Positions 9,549-21,189 of a stretch of 64,000 bases of DNA are shown piece after piece. The DNA is from Sycon ciliatum (Eukaryota > Porifera > Calcarea > Leucosolenida > Sycettidae): NCBI RefSeq assembly GCF_964019385.1, contig NC_088654.1:2930550-2994549 (forward strand), given 5' to 3'. The number at the start of each line of letters is the position of its first letter. The stretch's first letter is position 1. A program made the position numbers and the translations under genes. The notes under the pieces are model-generated. The model did not search any database. It was not told where the DNA came from and saw nothing but the letters and a program-made list of their open reading frames with translations.

Positions 9549-11924
9549 ATGGATGCGAGGTCGAGAAAGGCTGACAAGAGTGTCGCCTTCGTCAGAGCAA
9601 GAATCGCGGTTCTGAACGATATCGAAAATGGATCACCTGTAAGTGGTGTCAAACTGTCACTCGTGGAGCTGGACCTAAAAGTACATTGCTTGCTTAGTAC
9701 ATTGCAGGAGGATCGAGAGTTGTTTGAGGAGTATGTAGCAACACAAGAAATGTATGCAAACACAGTGGCTATGGTTAGTGAGTACATGTACGGAATTTGT
9801 TCAAACTACAACAGTTCACGTGCGAGCTCTATAAGCGGTGTACAGTACACCCGGAATGCCGATAAGGTGAAAGCGTACCTAGCGAGTCTAGATAAGGGCA
9901 CGGATCACGCACCAGGAGCTGCAGGCCTTGTCCTGAGCGGCCATATGCCGCAAACAGACAGCACGAGTCGTGCACAGGCAGACGCACAGGTTCTCGAAAC
10001 GGGCGAGAGTGCACCGTTAAGCGAACCCGCTGGTGATCAGACGGCTTTACAAGGCTATGGTCATCATCAAAAGGCAGATACGAAGGATCGGCAAGAGTAT
10101 CCAAACGACGTAGAAGGTGCAACTGCAAATAGTGATACACCGTGGGCGAACGCTTTCGTGCCAGACATTGCTACGCCGGTGATTGTCCCAGAAAGCACCG
10201 AGTATATGATTGAGAATGCACAGCAGTTCAACACTGGGACAGCACCATTGGCCCACACCAACAACTCCATGGACACATTGTGGCAACCTGGCAAACAGAC
10301 CCCAGAGACTGCATCGCAACCTGTGTCTAGGATGCAATCACAGCGCACACGCATGCAGTACACACACACACAGCCTTTGTATGTGTCGCAGTCTTTGTCG
10401 CAGCCCGTGCCTTCATGTATGTCACAACCGTTGTCTGCGTATCAGTACTTGTCGCTGCCTGTGACGCAGCAGTCGCTGCCCGTGTCGCTGCAGTCGTTGC
10501 CGCCGTTGTCTGCGTCTCAGTCTTTGCCGTTGCCTGTGTCGCAGCAGTCGCTGCACGTATTGCAGGAGTCGCTGCCTGTATCGCAGCAGTCGCTGCCTGT
10601 GTCGCAGCAGTCGCTGCCCGTCTTGCAGCAGTCGCTGCCTGTATCGCAGCAGTTGCTGCCCGTGTCGCAGCAGTCGTTGCCGCCATTGCCGGCAGATCAG
10701 TCTTTGCCGTTGCCTGTGTCACAGCAGTCGTTGCCGCCATTGTCGGCAGATCAGTCTTTGCCGTTGCCTGTGTCGCAGCAGTCGCTGCCCGTGTTCCAGC
10801 AGTCGCTGCCTGTAGCGCAGCAGTCGCTGCCCGTGTTGCAGCAGTCGCTGCCTGTGTTGCAGCAGTCGCTGCCTGTATCGCAGCAGTCGCTGCCCGTGTC
10901 GCAGCAGTCGTTGCCGCCATTGTCGGCAGATCAGTCTTTGCCGTTGCCTGTGTCGCAGCAGTCGCTGCCCGTGTTCCAGCAGTCGCTGCCTGTAGCGCAG
11001 CAGTCGCTGCCCTTGTTGCAGCAGTCACTGCCCGTGTTGCAGCAGTCGCTGCCTGTATCGCAGCAGTCGCTGCCCGTGTCGCAGCAGTCGTTGCCGCCAT
11101 TGTCGGCAGATCAGTCTTTGCGGTTGCCTGTGTCGCAGCACTCGTTGCCGCCGTTGTACGCGTCCCAGTCGGTCTATGTGCCGAAGTCGTCGCAGCCTTT
11201 GTCTACGTTGCAGCCGTCGTCTATGCCGCAGCCGTTATCACGCATGCTACCGCCGCAGCGGTTTTCCACGCCGCTACCGAGGCCCAGGCCACAGCCGTTG
11301 TCTGGGCTACAACAACAGCAGCAGCAGCGGCAACAACTACAACAGCAGCAACAGCAGCAGCGGCAACAACAACAACAGCAGCTGCAGCAGCGGCAACAAC
11401 AGCAGCAGCAGCAGCAGCGGCAACAGCAACAATACCAGCAGCAGCAACCCGCGCAGACCAGTTGGTCTGGAATGACAGCCAGCTCAACATCGTCAACAGC
11501 AGCACCAACAGACGTGTACCGACACCTGAAGAAAGTGAAGATACCTACGTTTAGTGGTGATAAAACAGCATACAGAACATGGAAAGCAGCATTCTCGGTT
11601 TGCGTAGAGCAACAAGATTTATCGCCAGAACTGAAATTATTGCAACTACGTCAGTGTTTGACGGGCTCAGCATTGAAAGCGATAGAATCTTATGGATACT
11701 CAGCAGCAGCGTACACCGCAGCAATCAGGCGTCTAGAACAGAAGTTTGTTGGCGATAGAAGACAGACAGCAGTGCATACAGAGGCGCTGGCGCGGCTACC
11801 AGTGATACGAATGGAACGAGCTGCCCAGGATCTGGAGAAGTTCGCTGATCTTCTCCAAGTAGCAGTCATTCACCTAGAAGATGCCGGACGCAGCCAGGAA
11901 CTTCAGGCTGGTGCATTCTATTAG
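9549..11924 (+). CDS. BEL/Pao Gag-like polyprotein, N-terminal part
   Basis: 791 codons, starting MDARSRKADKSVAFVRARIA five bases after the primer site. Residues 1-90 are helical and resemble BEL Gag N-termini. Residues about 275-555 are a low-complexity domain made of some 25 copies of SLPVSQQ-like heptads encoded by a 21-bp repeat, interrupted by PPLSADQSLPL. Residues about 585-640 are polyglutamine. From about residue 656, YRHLKKVKIPTFSGDKTAYR begins the conserved Gag domain (DUF1759 type; FSGDKTAYRTWKAAFSVCVE is the hallmark). A single UAG at 11922-11924 ends the frame, and the next frame continues in the same register as QLLKKLPQSLL, so this is one polyprotein interrupted by a stop. The stop is a point mutation or a readthrough site. 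Confidence 0.85.
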   Translation: MDARSRKADKSVAFVRARIAVLNDIENGSPVSGVKLSLVELDLKVHCLLSTLQEDRELFEEYVATQEMYANTVAMVSEYMYGICSNYNSSRASSISGVQYTRNADKVKAYLASLDKGTDHAPGAAGLVLSGHMPQTDSTSRAQADAQVLETGESAPLSEPAGDQTALQGYGHHQKADTKDRQEYPNDVEGATANSDTPWANAFVPDIATPVIVPESTEYMIENAQQFNTGTAPLAHTNNSMDTLWQPGKQTPETASQPVSRMQSQRTRMQYTHTQPLYVSQSLSQPVPSCMSQPLSAYQYLSLPVTQQSLPVSLQSLPPLSASQSLPLPVSQQSLHVLQESLPVSQQSLPVSQQSLPVLQQSLPVSQQLLPVSQQSLPPLPADQSLPLPVSQQSLPPLSADQSLPLPVSQQSLPVFQQSLPVAQQSLPVLQQSLPVLQQSLPVSQQSLPVSQQSLPPLSADQSLPLPVSQQSLPVFQQSLPVAQQSLPLLQQSLPVLQQSLPVSQQSLPVSQQSLPPLSADQSLRLPVSQHSLPPLYASQSVYVPKSSQPLSTLQPSSMPQPLSRMLPPQRFSTPLPRPRPQPLSGLQQQQQQRQQLQQQQQQQRQQQQQQLQQRQQQQQQQQRQQQQYQQQQPAQTSWSGMTASSTSSTAAPTDVYRHLKKVKIPTFSGDKTAYRTWKAAFSVCVEQQDLSPELKLLQLRQCLTGSALKAIESYGYSAAAYTAAIRRLEQKFVGDRRQTAVHTEALARLPVIRMERAAQDLEKFADLLQVAVIHLEDAGRSQELQAGAFY

Positions 11925-13529
11925 CAGCTCCTGAAGAAACTGCCACAGTCTCTCTTGACGCAGTACTACCGCCAGATGACAGAAAGAGGAGAAGCGGAGA
12001 CGGTATGCACTCTGCTGGCCTGGGCATTAAGAGAAGCGGACTACAGAACAACAGCACAGGAGACGCTCACTGGCATCACCACACGGCCTGAGGGGACCAG
12101 TACACGCAACAAACAGACCTACAGAGAACAGCCAACAGCAGCAGCATTAGCAGCCTTTACGTCCCCGGCAAGTGCCAGTTGCGTGTTCTGTGGACAGAGT
12201 CATGAGACTGCCAGGTGCTCTGTCGTTACAAACACAGAGAAGCGGAAGGACATAGTTAAGAGCAACGGAAGGTGCTTTCTGTGTCTGAAACCGAACCACA
12301 TAATCCGTCACTGTCAGTCGAAGTTGAAATGCGCCAAGTGCCAACGTCGACACCACACTACCCTGTGTGACTCAACATCTGACAGGCCATCACCTGTGAC
12401 ACCACCCACGTTGCGCTATGAAAAGAAGCCGGCCGCTAACAACCAGTCTAGGGCAGCATCGGCTCCAAGCAAGAAGGGACTGACCAATCCATCCGCCAGC
12501 AGCGTTACACTGTCGTCTGTCAGTGCTCTGACATCATCTAGCAAAGACAACAGTATGGTTTTGCTGCAGACCGCTAAAGCTATGGTTGCACCAGGCATAC
12601 CTGTCCGAGACACCGGGATCCCTGTGAGAGTGTTGTTCGACGGAGGGAGCCAGCGCTCATTCGTGACACGTGATGTGCAAAGGCGGCTGGACCTAAAGAC
12701 AGACAGGCAGGAAGGCTTGAATGTCAATGCCTTCGGTGATTGCTCTGTTGGGGACAGCGGTTTAAGAGACGTGGTGAATCGGACCGTACAGAGTACGGAG
12801 GGAGACCCCCTGCAGCTGGAGTGTATCGTGATTGAATCAATTTGCGCACCAGTCCAGAACCAGCACCCTGCACAAGCAGTCCAGTGCTGCGGTGCGCTAC
12901 AAGGCCTCACACTGGCAGACGACTGCGACGGCACAGCCACAATCGATCTATTGATTGGAGCCGACCAGTACTGGCAATTTATGATGGGCAAGACGATCAC
13001 GACGGCCTCTGGTCCGACAGCCATCCGTACGCGTCTTGGCTGGGTCTTGTCTGGTCCTGCATCAGGCCCAACAACTAGTACGACAGGTACATGCCTCGCT
13101 ACTGAGGTGCACAGCTTAACGACGACAGCGCAGGTCCTTGATCAGCAGCTTCAACAATCCTGGGAGCTGGAGTCTCTTGGGATACATCCAATAACGGAGA
13201 ATCAAGTCCGCCATGCAACGCTACCCGACAACTTCCGAATCAGCAATATCGAGGAAGTCAAGAGCCCGGAATTTGGTGATGTGAGAGATATACACTATGT
13301 GCCACATCAAGCCGTTGGTGGAGAAGATAGGACCACGACAAGAGTGCGTGTTGTGTACGATGCGTCATTCCGCTCAGGCAAGGGCCCGTCGATCAACGTC
13401 TGCCTCAACGCGGGACCCTATCTACTGGAGAAGCCCCATCTGCTTGAGAAGCCCCCCTGGTGGGGCGGGTTCTTTGAGAGAATGGTGAGATGCGTCAAGC
13501 GTTGTCTTAAGAAGATCATACACCTCTGA
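11925..13529 (+). pseudogene. BEL/Pao Gag zinc knuckles, protease, fused pol ends
   Basis: Same reading frame as the Gag frame, beyond a UAG. It holds the end of the Gag domain, then zinc knuckles CVFCGQSHETARC and CFLCLKPNHIIRHC (residues about 75-125 counted from 11955), CAKCQRRHHTTLC, and an aspartic protease with VRVLFDGGSQRSFVTRDV near residue 222; DGG/DSG is the active-site loop of Pao proteases. Conserved linker and RT start follow (YVPHQAVGG, RVVYDASFRSGKGPSINVCL). At about 13440 the sequence jumps to PPWWGGFFERMVRCVKRCLK, the C-terminal end of Pao integrase. A 10-bp direct repeat GAGAAGCCCC at the joint (13428-13437, 13446-13455) suggests deletion by slippage or recombination. Confidence 0.88.
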
Positions 13530-13593
13530 TTGCAATATCATAAGTATTCGTTGTTGAGCTACAATACATGCATTCGTTCAGCCTTATGTATCT

Positions 13594-13605
13594 CAACGGA
13601 GGGAG
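13594..13605 (+). other. Polypurine tract of the BEL/Pao element
   Basis: AACGGAGGGAG immediately precedes the 3' LTR start TGTCTGATATTG. A near-identical copy (TCAACGGAGGGAG) lies 29 bp further on, inside the LTR. Confidence 0.75.
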
Positions 13606-14222
13606 TGTCTGATATTGTATCTCAACGGAGGGAGTGTTAGATATTTGCATGCGTCTTCACACACGTCTCTGATTGGACAGCTGCACTTTCGATGCATTTC
13701 TAGTATTCATTGCTACTGTGTGTTACCGTCGGACAACATTACGATTTATTGTTACATGTACGTTCTATGTCAAGTCAACCCTCAGCCTGTGTTCCCATTC
13801 ATTTTCTAGTTCTATACTTACTGCCATGACTTGTCCCGTTTATGGTTATACAGTCTTCTTCTTTTCCTGTCGTATTGCTTTCGTTTACCGGAGACTTCTA
13901 CGGTATGTCTCTATTCGCCTCCACGATGTCCTTATCTTGACACTAGCATTTTCTGCGTCGTGTACGGCTGGTGGGAATATCTACCCCAGCCGTCGTGATG
14001 TAGACGCTTTCTCATCATTACTACTTGGAGGACAGTCACGAGTTTGAGTATCTCTGATACTAATGATAATGATTCTTACTGAAGTATGAGGAGAATTGTT
14101 TCCGAGTGGAAAGACACTGAGTGTCTATGTGTAATAACTAAATGAGCTCAACGAAGAGCCAAAACGTCCTTTAGGATTCTACTACTACTAGTACGGGCAG
14201 AACCAGAGTAGGATCTCTAAAA
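13606..14222 (+). repeat. BEL/Pao 3' LTR
   Basis: 617 bp, the partner of the 5' LTR, followed directly by the GGCGA target duplication. Open frames in it (such as MDSCTFDAFLVF…) are present in both LTR copies but are not known proteins. Confidence 0.9.
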
Positions 14223-14227
14223 GGCGA

Positions 14228-14876
14228 GGCGGGATCCCGCCTCGAAGCACCCGGGATCCCGGCTAGGCGGGCCAGAAAAAGCACATGTAAACAGACCAGC
14301 CCGGGCCAGAGTTGTATTATTATGTGGTCGACACTGCGTTCATACTACAAAATAGGCACTTTTACCTTTTGAGGGAAGTTATAAAGAGAATTCCCGATAT
14401 TGTGTTGAAAATCTATGAAGCTTTTTGTACAGCAACAAGAAGGACGTGCAGTGAGCACTGTTTATTTGTCGACATGCATGATTTACATTAAAATGGAAGG
14501 GGAACTACTGCAAAATACTTTGATATGGACAGCTAAAAATGTGAAAAACAGGAAAAAGAAACAAGGTGATGCAACACACCAAGCATGTGCCACAGCGCGA
14601 AAAGAAATCAGCAGAAGAATACATTGTGTGAGAAAAAAAGTTTTTGGTTTATAACCTGAGTCACGATGGCTTGCAGCCCTGCGTTTCAGCCCGGGGCAGC
14701 ACACTACAGTCGTAGTGTGTTCGCTGCATACCCACAACGGGCTGGCGTGAGCTCAGCGCATATAAACTCACTGCGGGCTGGCGCCCTGAGCCCGGCCTTG
14801 CACATGTAAACAGCCTTGGTGGGCTGGCCCGCTCGCTCCAGCCCGGGCTGGACTTGCACATATAATAGGCCCCTAA
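14228..14876. repeat. GC-rich MITE right half, A/T-rich spacer and a second related MITE
   Basis: 14228-14325 is the right half of the element split by BEL (CCCGGGATCCCGGCTAGGCG, CAGCCCGGGCCAG). 14330-14680 is A/T-rich with no gene. 14690-14873 is a related element with CAGCCCGGGGCAGC, repeated GGGCTGGC words, CACATGTAAACAG, and an end CCAGCCCGGGCTGG…ATATAATAGG. Confidence 0.5.
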
Positions 14877-15324
14877 GGGCCTGGTCAGACTGCGGCAAAA
14901 TCGAAATAATCCTGGGATTATAATCCGAATCTCCATAGTAACTTGCCGCCAGAGCGGCAAAAGCGAGAGTTGACGCTCCAAAAAAAAAGCAAGAACGGAC
15001 CACGCTTTTCCGCTCCAAACAGGATTTGACGCTGATACGCCATTGACGCTGATAATCACTGCTTTTTTCATCTCGCTATCGAGGAGCTAATTGGCCACGG
15101 ACAACAACAAAACTCATAAGGATGGTTGCAAGGATTGCACTGAAGGTGTTGGCGATCCCCAAGGTGAAGGAATTTGACGTCGTTCGTGGAGATTACCACT
15201 TGACGCTCGAAATGAAGTTTGAATTTTCACTCTCCCCACATGTGTAGTGTGATCGCGATTCAAATTCTGGACGCTGTTCTGTTTTCGTCAGGCAACCAAA
15301 ATTTGCCGCAGTCTGACCAGGCCC
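14877..15324. mobile_element. PIF/Harbinger-type MITE, TAA duplication
   Basis: 448 bp with ends GGGCCTGGTCAGACTGCGGC and GCCGCAGTCTGACCAGGCCC, a perfect inverted repeat, flanked by TAA (14874-14876, 15325-15327). TTGACGCT recurs inside in both orientations (14969, 15028, 15045, 15201). Confidence 0.85.
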
Positions 15325-15509
15325 TAAATGAGCTTGGATTTCCCGCCTCTCGTCCTGCTACTCTTTCTGCATCCGACCTTCCTACTCGTACAGCAGATGA
15401 GTCCTGTTCGTCTGACCCCACGCCACTGGCCAGTTGGCGGTTGGCTGGTGGACCCCGACCCCATGGATTTGTCGTACTCCGATCCGTGTGTGGGTGAGGC
15501 GATTTGGAC

Positions 15510-15559
15510 CAGAGAGTAGTACAATACAGTACAGTATACTAGTATTGTACTACTCCCTG
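15510..15559. mobile_element. 50-bp palindromic hAT-like micro-element
   Basis: A near-perfect palindrome: the left arm CAGAGAGTAGTACAATAC pairs with GTATTGTACTACTCCCTG around a 14-bp centre. The 8-bp sequences ATTTGGAC (15502-15509) and ATTTGGCC (15560-15567) flank it, 7 of 8 identical. The ends and duplication length fit the hAT superfamily. Other members are at 41411-41441 and 57275-57305. Confidence 0.55.
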
Positions 15560-15832
15560 ATTTGGCCAGGCCTTTGCCTCATGTCCGCCTTGCTGATATC
15601 GAACACATGTTTGCGTTTGACCTGGGTACCAAACCCGTACCGTAGTACTACCGGAACCTATACGCACAGTAGACGGCATGCTCTTCTTCAAACTCATCCT
15701 TTCATGGCGGGTTCCCGTTTCGATTGAAAAATCACCATGCTCCACGATCTTTCTTGTTATTGGGCCATGAATATCTCCAAATGCCCCCAAAGAACTTGCA
15801 ACTGCCGATACTGTGATTACTTCACAGCCTTA

Positions 15833-16246
15833 AGCGGGATTCACAGAAGCTTTTTTGCGATGCGACACGCGATGCGACGCGATCTGCGATGGATGCGTGC
15901 GATGCGAACTCGCGAAATACCATTCACAGAAGAAGTCAACGATGCGACAAAGTTTTGCTGATTTGGGTACGTCACCATGATATTCGCGCGGTTTGACACA
16001 ACTTGAAAAAATTTATAGGCAACTCTTGCACCTTTGTACAACTTTGCTGTAGAAAAGGTCAAAATCGTACACCAAATCGCTTGTCGCATCGCATCGCATC
16101 GCAAAAGTTGAGCCAAGCTCAACTTCTGCGATGGCCCAGTTGCGGCAGTTGCGTGGGGTGCGACATGGCTGCGATTTGGGGTTTTCCCGGTTTCGCGTCT
16201 GTCGCATCGCGTGTCGCATCGCAAAAAAGCTTCTGTGAATCCCGCT
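15833..16246. mobile_element. PIF/Harbinger-type MITE with ATGCGAC sub-repeats
   Basis: 414 bp with about 46-bp perfect terminal inverted repeats beginning AGCGGGATTCACAGAAGCTT. TTA flanks both sides (15830-15832, 16247-16249). The sub-terminal region is rich in GCGATGCGAC/GTCGCATCGC words in both orientations, a likely transposase-binding array. Confidence 0.85.
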
Positions 16247-16249
16247 TTA

Positions 16250-17475
16250 GGGCCGATTCCCACGGGTAGGACTAAAGGGACAAGCCCAACTTTTTTTGCA
16301 GTTTTCTGTCATAAAAAAATTAACGTCACAGGCTGCTCTTCGCAGGTGTCCGCGTCGGAGCGGTCCGGGCGAGCGACCGCATCTCAGTGGGACACTTGTC
16401 CGTGGCCGTTGTACTGGAAATCTGTGGCAGAACCTTGCCATGCCAGAGGCTACACACACCCGGGTACCTATACCGGGATAGACAAATCCTTGGTGTTGCT
16501 CCTTTCATTTTTAGTTGTTCTTGCTGAGAAAGAAACGTTGCTGCTTGGAAAGCTTTCTGTTCACTCCAGCGACTTTCCTCTAGTAACGTTGCTCACTGAT
16601 AATGATCATAGCTCGTGATGCCAATGGTGAAGAGAAGCTGGGTTTCTTGCCATTTGCAACTTCCTGGCTCTGAAAATATAGCTTGAACAAATAAGAGCTC
16701 CAAGTATTTTAGTTTTAGATTTCGATGTGCCAGACCTATCGTTACGAGATGCAGAGATGAGGAGCAAGGGAGGCGTTGGATTAATGCCAATAATGGTGTT
16801 TATGGCCCAGACAACGCCAGCGATTTTCACTTGTCAAGAGGACAGTCAAGTTGGAGCAGGCAGATGACAGATTATTTGAGCATTTATAGCGGAGTGGGTG
16901 GTTTGCTAAAGAGAATCGTCTCAGTACCTCATGGTTACTAGTATCTGACAAATGCCTCTTATTGCTAGTCTGCATTAGAGCATAGCAGAATTGATCATGT
17001 CACAAGTAGTGTCAAGACTTGATGTCCTACGATTATACTCAGGTCATGTTGTAACTTCACGGGAATATCCGTCCTGCCACTTTACGCTCTCCCAAAATTG
17101 CCTACAGGAGCCACGTGCCTGTGTAAGGGACAATGCGTTTGCATTGCTTACGGATGCAAGCGGATGGAGTGTAGACCAGATGAGAAAAAGGGATCCGGAT
17201 ATTCAACTAGCTTGGACTGCCATTATAAATTTGCCTGATGCCTGGACTATCTGAACATTGCTCCAAACCAATCCACAGAAGCAATACTCACACAGGAAGC
17301 CAAATGATAAACCCATTCATCAGCTATCGAACCTTTCATCAAAACAGAATGCAGTGCATGCCTACTACTACTCAAACGAGATCAACGGATGCCACATGCC
17401 ACACAGATACAACGTGGAGGCTCAGTATTTTCAAGACCCCGTGCAGTCTAGACAACTAGAACAACGAGGTTTGCA
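16250..17475 (+). repeat. Large inverted repeat, left arm
   Basis: This 1.2-kb stretch is repeated in reverse at 21190-22041 plus 23151-23497. It begins GGGCCGATTCCCACGGGTAG, and a similar end GGGCCGATTCCCACTACGG is at 26518 on the minus strand. The region 16991-17254 encodes an interrupted frame (SCHFTLSQNCLQEPRACVRD, LLTDASGWSVDQMRKRD) whose counterpart in the other arm reads SCHFTLSRNSLQKSRACAGD, LLTDASGWSAEQIRRHN, so it descends from a coding sequence. I do not recognise the protein. Confidence 0.7.
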
Positions 17476-18117
17476 CCTAATGTCCCTCGATTTGCTTGCC
17501 GTATTTAGTTCCTTGCAATTGAAGCAAGCCGTATCCGAGAACCGGTCACTGAGTCTGCAGTGTCGTCGTCGCGTGAATGTTGCCGTGGTGCTCTCTACCC
17601 TCCTGTACGGCGCGGATACCTGGACAACGAAGGCTCCGGACCTACGACACCTCAACATTTTCCACCATCAATGTGTCAGATCTATCGTTGGAGTGTCGCG
17701 ACGGCAGCAATGGGAGACCAACGCAACGTCCTCCGCCCTTGCAAAGACCCTTGGAGTGCCTGAGGACATTGGTCACATCATACGGGAATGACGTTTGCGC
17801 TGGCTTGGACACGTGGCACGGAGGGAAGATCACCGGTTGCCGAAGTGTGTTCTCTTCGGTGAACTGCCTGCCCCGCGCGTGATCCACGCAAGAGGTGGAG
17901 GGACGTCGTTATGCATGACTTTGCGTCGGTTGAGCCACCGGTACCAACATGTGGATGGTACGATGCAGCCCAGAACCATCCGGAGTGGCGTGCCATTACC
18001 CGTCGACCACACAAGGCACCCTCTGCTGCTGGCTACGGTTGCGCCTGCGGCCGCATGTTCCGTCGAAGCGGCGACCTGAAACGCCATCAGTCATTCTGTC
18101 GTGGACTGGAGAAATAA
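17458..18117 (+). pseudogene. LINE ORF2 C-terminal end with C2H2 finger
   Basis: Tail of a non-LTR retrotransposon polymerase. LSTLLYGADTWTTKAPDLRH and HHQCVRSIVGVSRRQQW are the typical post-RT segment; RLRWLGHVARREDHRLPKCV follows after a stop near 17790, and after a further frameshift HPEWRAITRR and CACGRMFRRSGDLKRHQSFC complete the conserved tail, the last being a C2H2 zinc finger seen at the end of such polymerases. RT itself is absent. It sits in the loop between the two arms of the large inverted repeat. Confidence 0.8.
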
Positions 18118-18379
18118 CAATGCGGTATCATTGCTACGCAATGGGCAAGGTCAAGGTGTGTTTATGGTGGTACAGGACATGCTATGTACGCCTCTTTGGT
18201 CGCTCACACATTATCCATTGCCGGCATTGGTTACACGTTGTTATCAATTTGTTATGACCTTCGCTGGTCTGCACACCCACCCTCTCTACTCTACTCTCTG
18301 AAGTTGAGACTTTCGTTTGCCATTTCATCCGGTAGTTTGACTCTCTGAGAATATCCCTGCTACATGTACATGTATAATG

Positions 18380-18908
18380 TTATTTATACTTTACAATTAT
18401 CCTTGTACGTGTCTATCTTCTTGACACCATGACTTTCTTTGAAGGTCTTGTAGCTATGAAATGTTATTTGCTGCAGGTCATGTGTGTGGTGTGTGTGTGT
18501 GCATCCGTGAATGTCCCACGCTTGGCCCGTGGGTAAATATACAGTAATGTATATGTTATGTGCCACACCAATTTCGCTATCTGTATAATATTATGCAGCA
18601 CAGTGGCAGGCATAGAGAGAGAGAGACGTTTTAATGTCTCTGATGTGAATTCTTCACTACTACATAATCTACATTGTACTTGTATGATCGAGCGTATGAG
18701 TGTGTGTGTGTGTGTGTACTTGTATGATCGAGCGTACAAGCCTGTGTGTGTGTGCATTTGCAGATTTGGTGCTTCTCTTGCGACGGGCGTATACATGGTG
18801 TGTGTTTGTGCATCCGTGAATGCCCCACGTGTGGGTAAATATACAGTCATGTACGTGTTCTGTGCCATTCAATTTCACTAACTGTATATGCAGCACAGTG
18901 GCAGGCAT

Positions 18909-18943
<35 letters not shown>

Positions 18944-19085
18944 TACGTTTTCATAATGTGTCTGAGGTGAATTCTTCACTACTACATGTACTTGTATGAT
19001 CGAGCGTACGGATGGGTGTGTGTGCGTGTGAATGTCCCACGCATAGCCACGTGCGCGGTGCCACACAATTTCATTATGTGTAGAA
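18380..19085 (+). repeat. Complex tandem repeat with GATCGAGCGTA and GTGTGT blocks
   Basis: Three degenerate copies sharing CAGTGGCAGGCATAGAGAG (18600, 18897, variant at 19086), TTGTATGATCGAGCGTA (18680, 18718, 18990) and GTGGGTAAATATACAGT (18528, 18831). Periods are about 190-300 bp. The copies also end in short (GA)n runs. Confidence 0.7.
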
Positions 19086-20075
<990 letters not shown>

Positions 20076-20391
20076 GATACGAGAGATTTCGTTCGTTGGA
20101 TTTCTAGTACTGAAGTAGTATAATACAAGTAGGTAGCAGCATAATGCACACAGATCTAGAGTGCTGAGAGTTGTCGAATGCGGCAAAAGCAGAGTGTAGT
20201 AGACACTACTGTACAGGAGGGGAGCAAAGCTGATTTGTTGTAATGCTGCCTGACTGCTTGCCTGTGTGCAATAATGAGGTGAACTCATAAAACAGTGAGC
20301 CGAAAAAAAATACGATTAAAAAGCCGATTCACAAACCAGGTAAAGACAGGAAGAGAAGGAAAGATATGTGCGCATTTACCCTGCACCCGTG

Positions 20392-20393
<2 letters not shown>

Positions 20394-20422
<29 letters not shown>
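20394..20422 (+). repeat. (CA)n microsatellite
   Basis: About 14 CA units. Confidence 0.9.
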
Positions 20423-20426
<4 letters not shown>

Positions 20427-20671
20427 GGGAGTTGATAGGTGGAGAATTGCGAAAACAGGGGACCCAGTGTGCCGTCAAGGAGATAAAGAGATAAAGATAG
20501 ATAGATATTTTTGGCACAGTATATTCGGCCCTGGTTTATATATGGTTTTGGAATTTATTTTTCATTGCAATCAGGTTCGGCCTCATTTCTCTGTGCTGTG
20601 CTAATGAGTCCACAAAGGACGAAACAGTTCTGTCCCCAGATTGGATAGATAGATATAGATGAAGATAGAGA

Positions 20672-20679
20672 GAGGGGGG

Positions 20680-20740
<61 letters not shown>
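20672..20740 (+). repeat. (GA)n microsatellite
   Basis: A run of GA preceded by GGGGGGGG; about 32 units. Confidence 0.9.
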
Positions 20741-20743
<3 letters not shown>

Positions 20744-21189
20744 GGCAGCTGTCTTGGTCATTATCATCCGATGTATTCCGTGTGGCGTAGACCAGGTGTG
20801 CATTGAGAATCCTTTCACAAGGCATCGCAATAATTATAATTACGGAATTGGGCAGTAATGCGGTGCTAGTCTTGATATGTTTCACTCAGGTCATGTCTGA
20901 TATCGTAGGCATAAGAGAAAATCAGTGGGTGTACATCCACTGCACTTGCAAATTTGCGTGTCTCTCTTGCGACGGATGCACATGGTACTTGGTGTCTGTG
21001 TCAATTGGCTCATTCTGTGGGCGAGTGGTCACTGCCTGAGTTCAATGTCGGAAAAGGTAAGTAGCTCTAGAGTGCAGTATAGAGAAAATTATGCCAAATA
21101 CGCGGTCATTAGGAGAGACTATACCAGCAACTTCGACTCATATACTTCAATATCTAATTGGATCTGTATAGAAGACGCTGCTCAGTGGT

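Larger units (their letters stand above)
8903..14222 (+). mobile_element. BEL/Pao LTR retrotransposon, internally deleted
   Basis: A 5,320-bp element with two LTRs (8903-9526 and 13606-14222), a primer-binding site, a Gag frame, zinc knuckles, protease and the first and last pieces of pol. The direct repeat GGCGA flanks it (8898-8902 and 14223-14227), matching the 4-6 bp duplication of BEL/Pao. The LTRs differ at only a few positions, so insertion was fairly recent. Most of RT, all of RNase H and nearly all of integrase are missing through one deletion near 13440, so it could move only with enzymes supplied in trans. Confidence 0.92.

Noticed and set aside
10327..11554. 379-codon plus and 257-codon minus alanine/valine-rich frames
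   Set aside because: Alternative frames of the 21-bp repeat inside the BEL Gag gene; no independent motifs.
8970..14047. Repeated 124-126 codon frame starting MDSCTFDAFL
   Set aside because: Lies inside both BEL LTRs; an LTR shadow.
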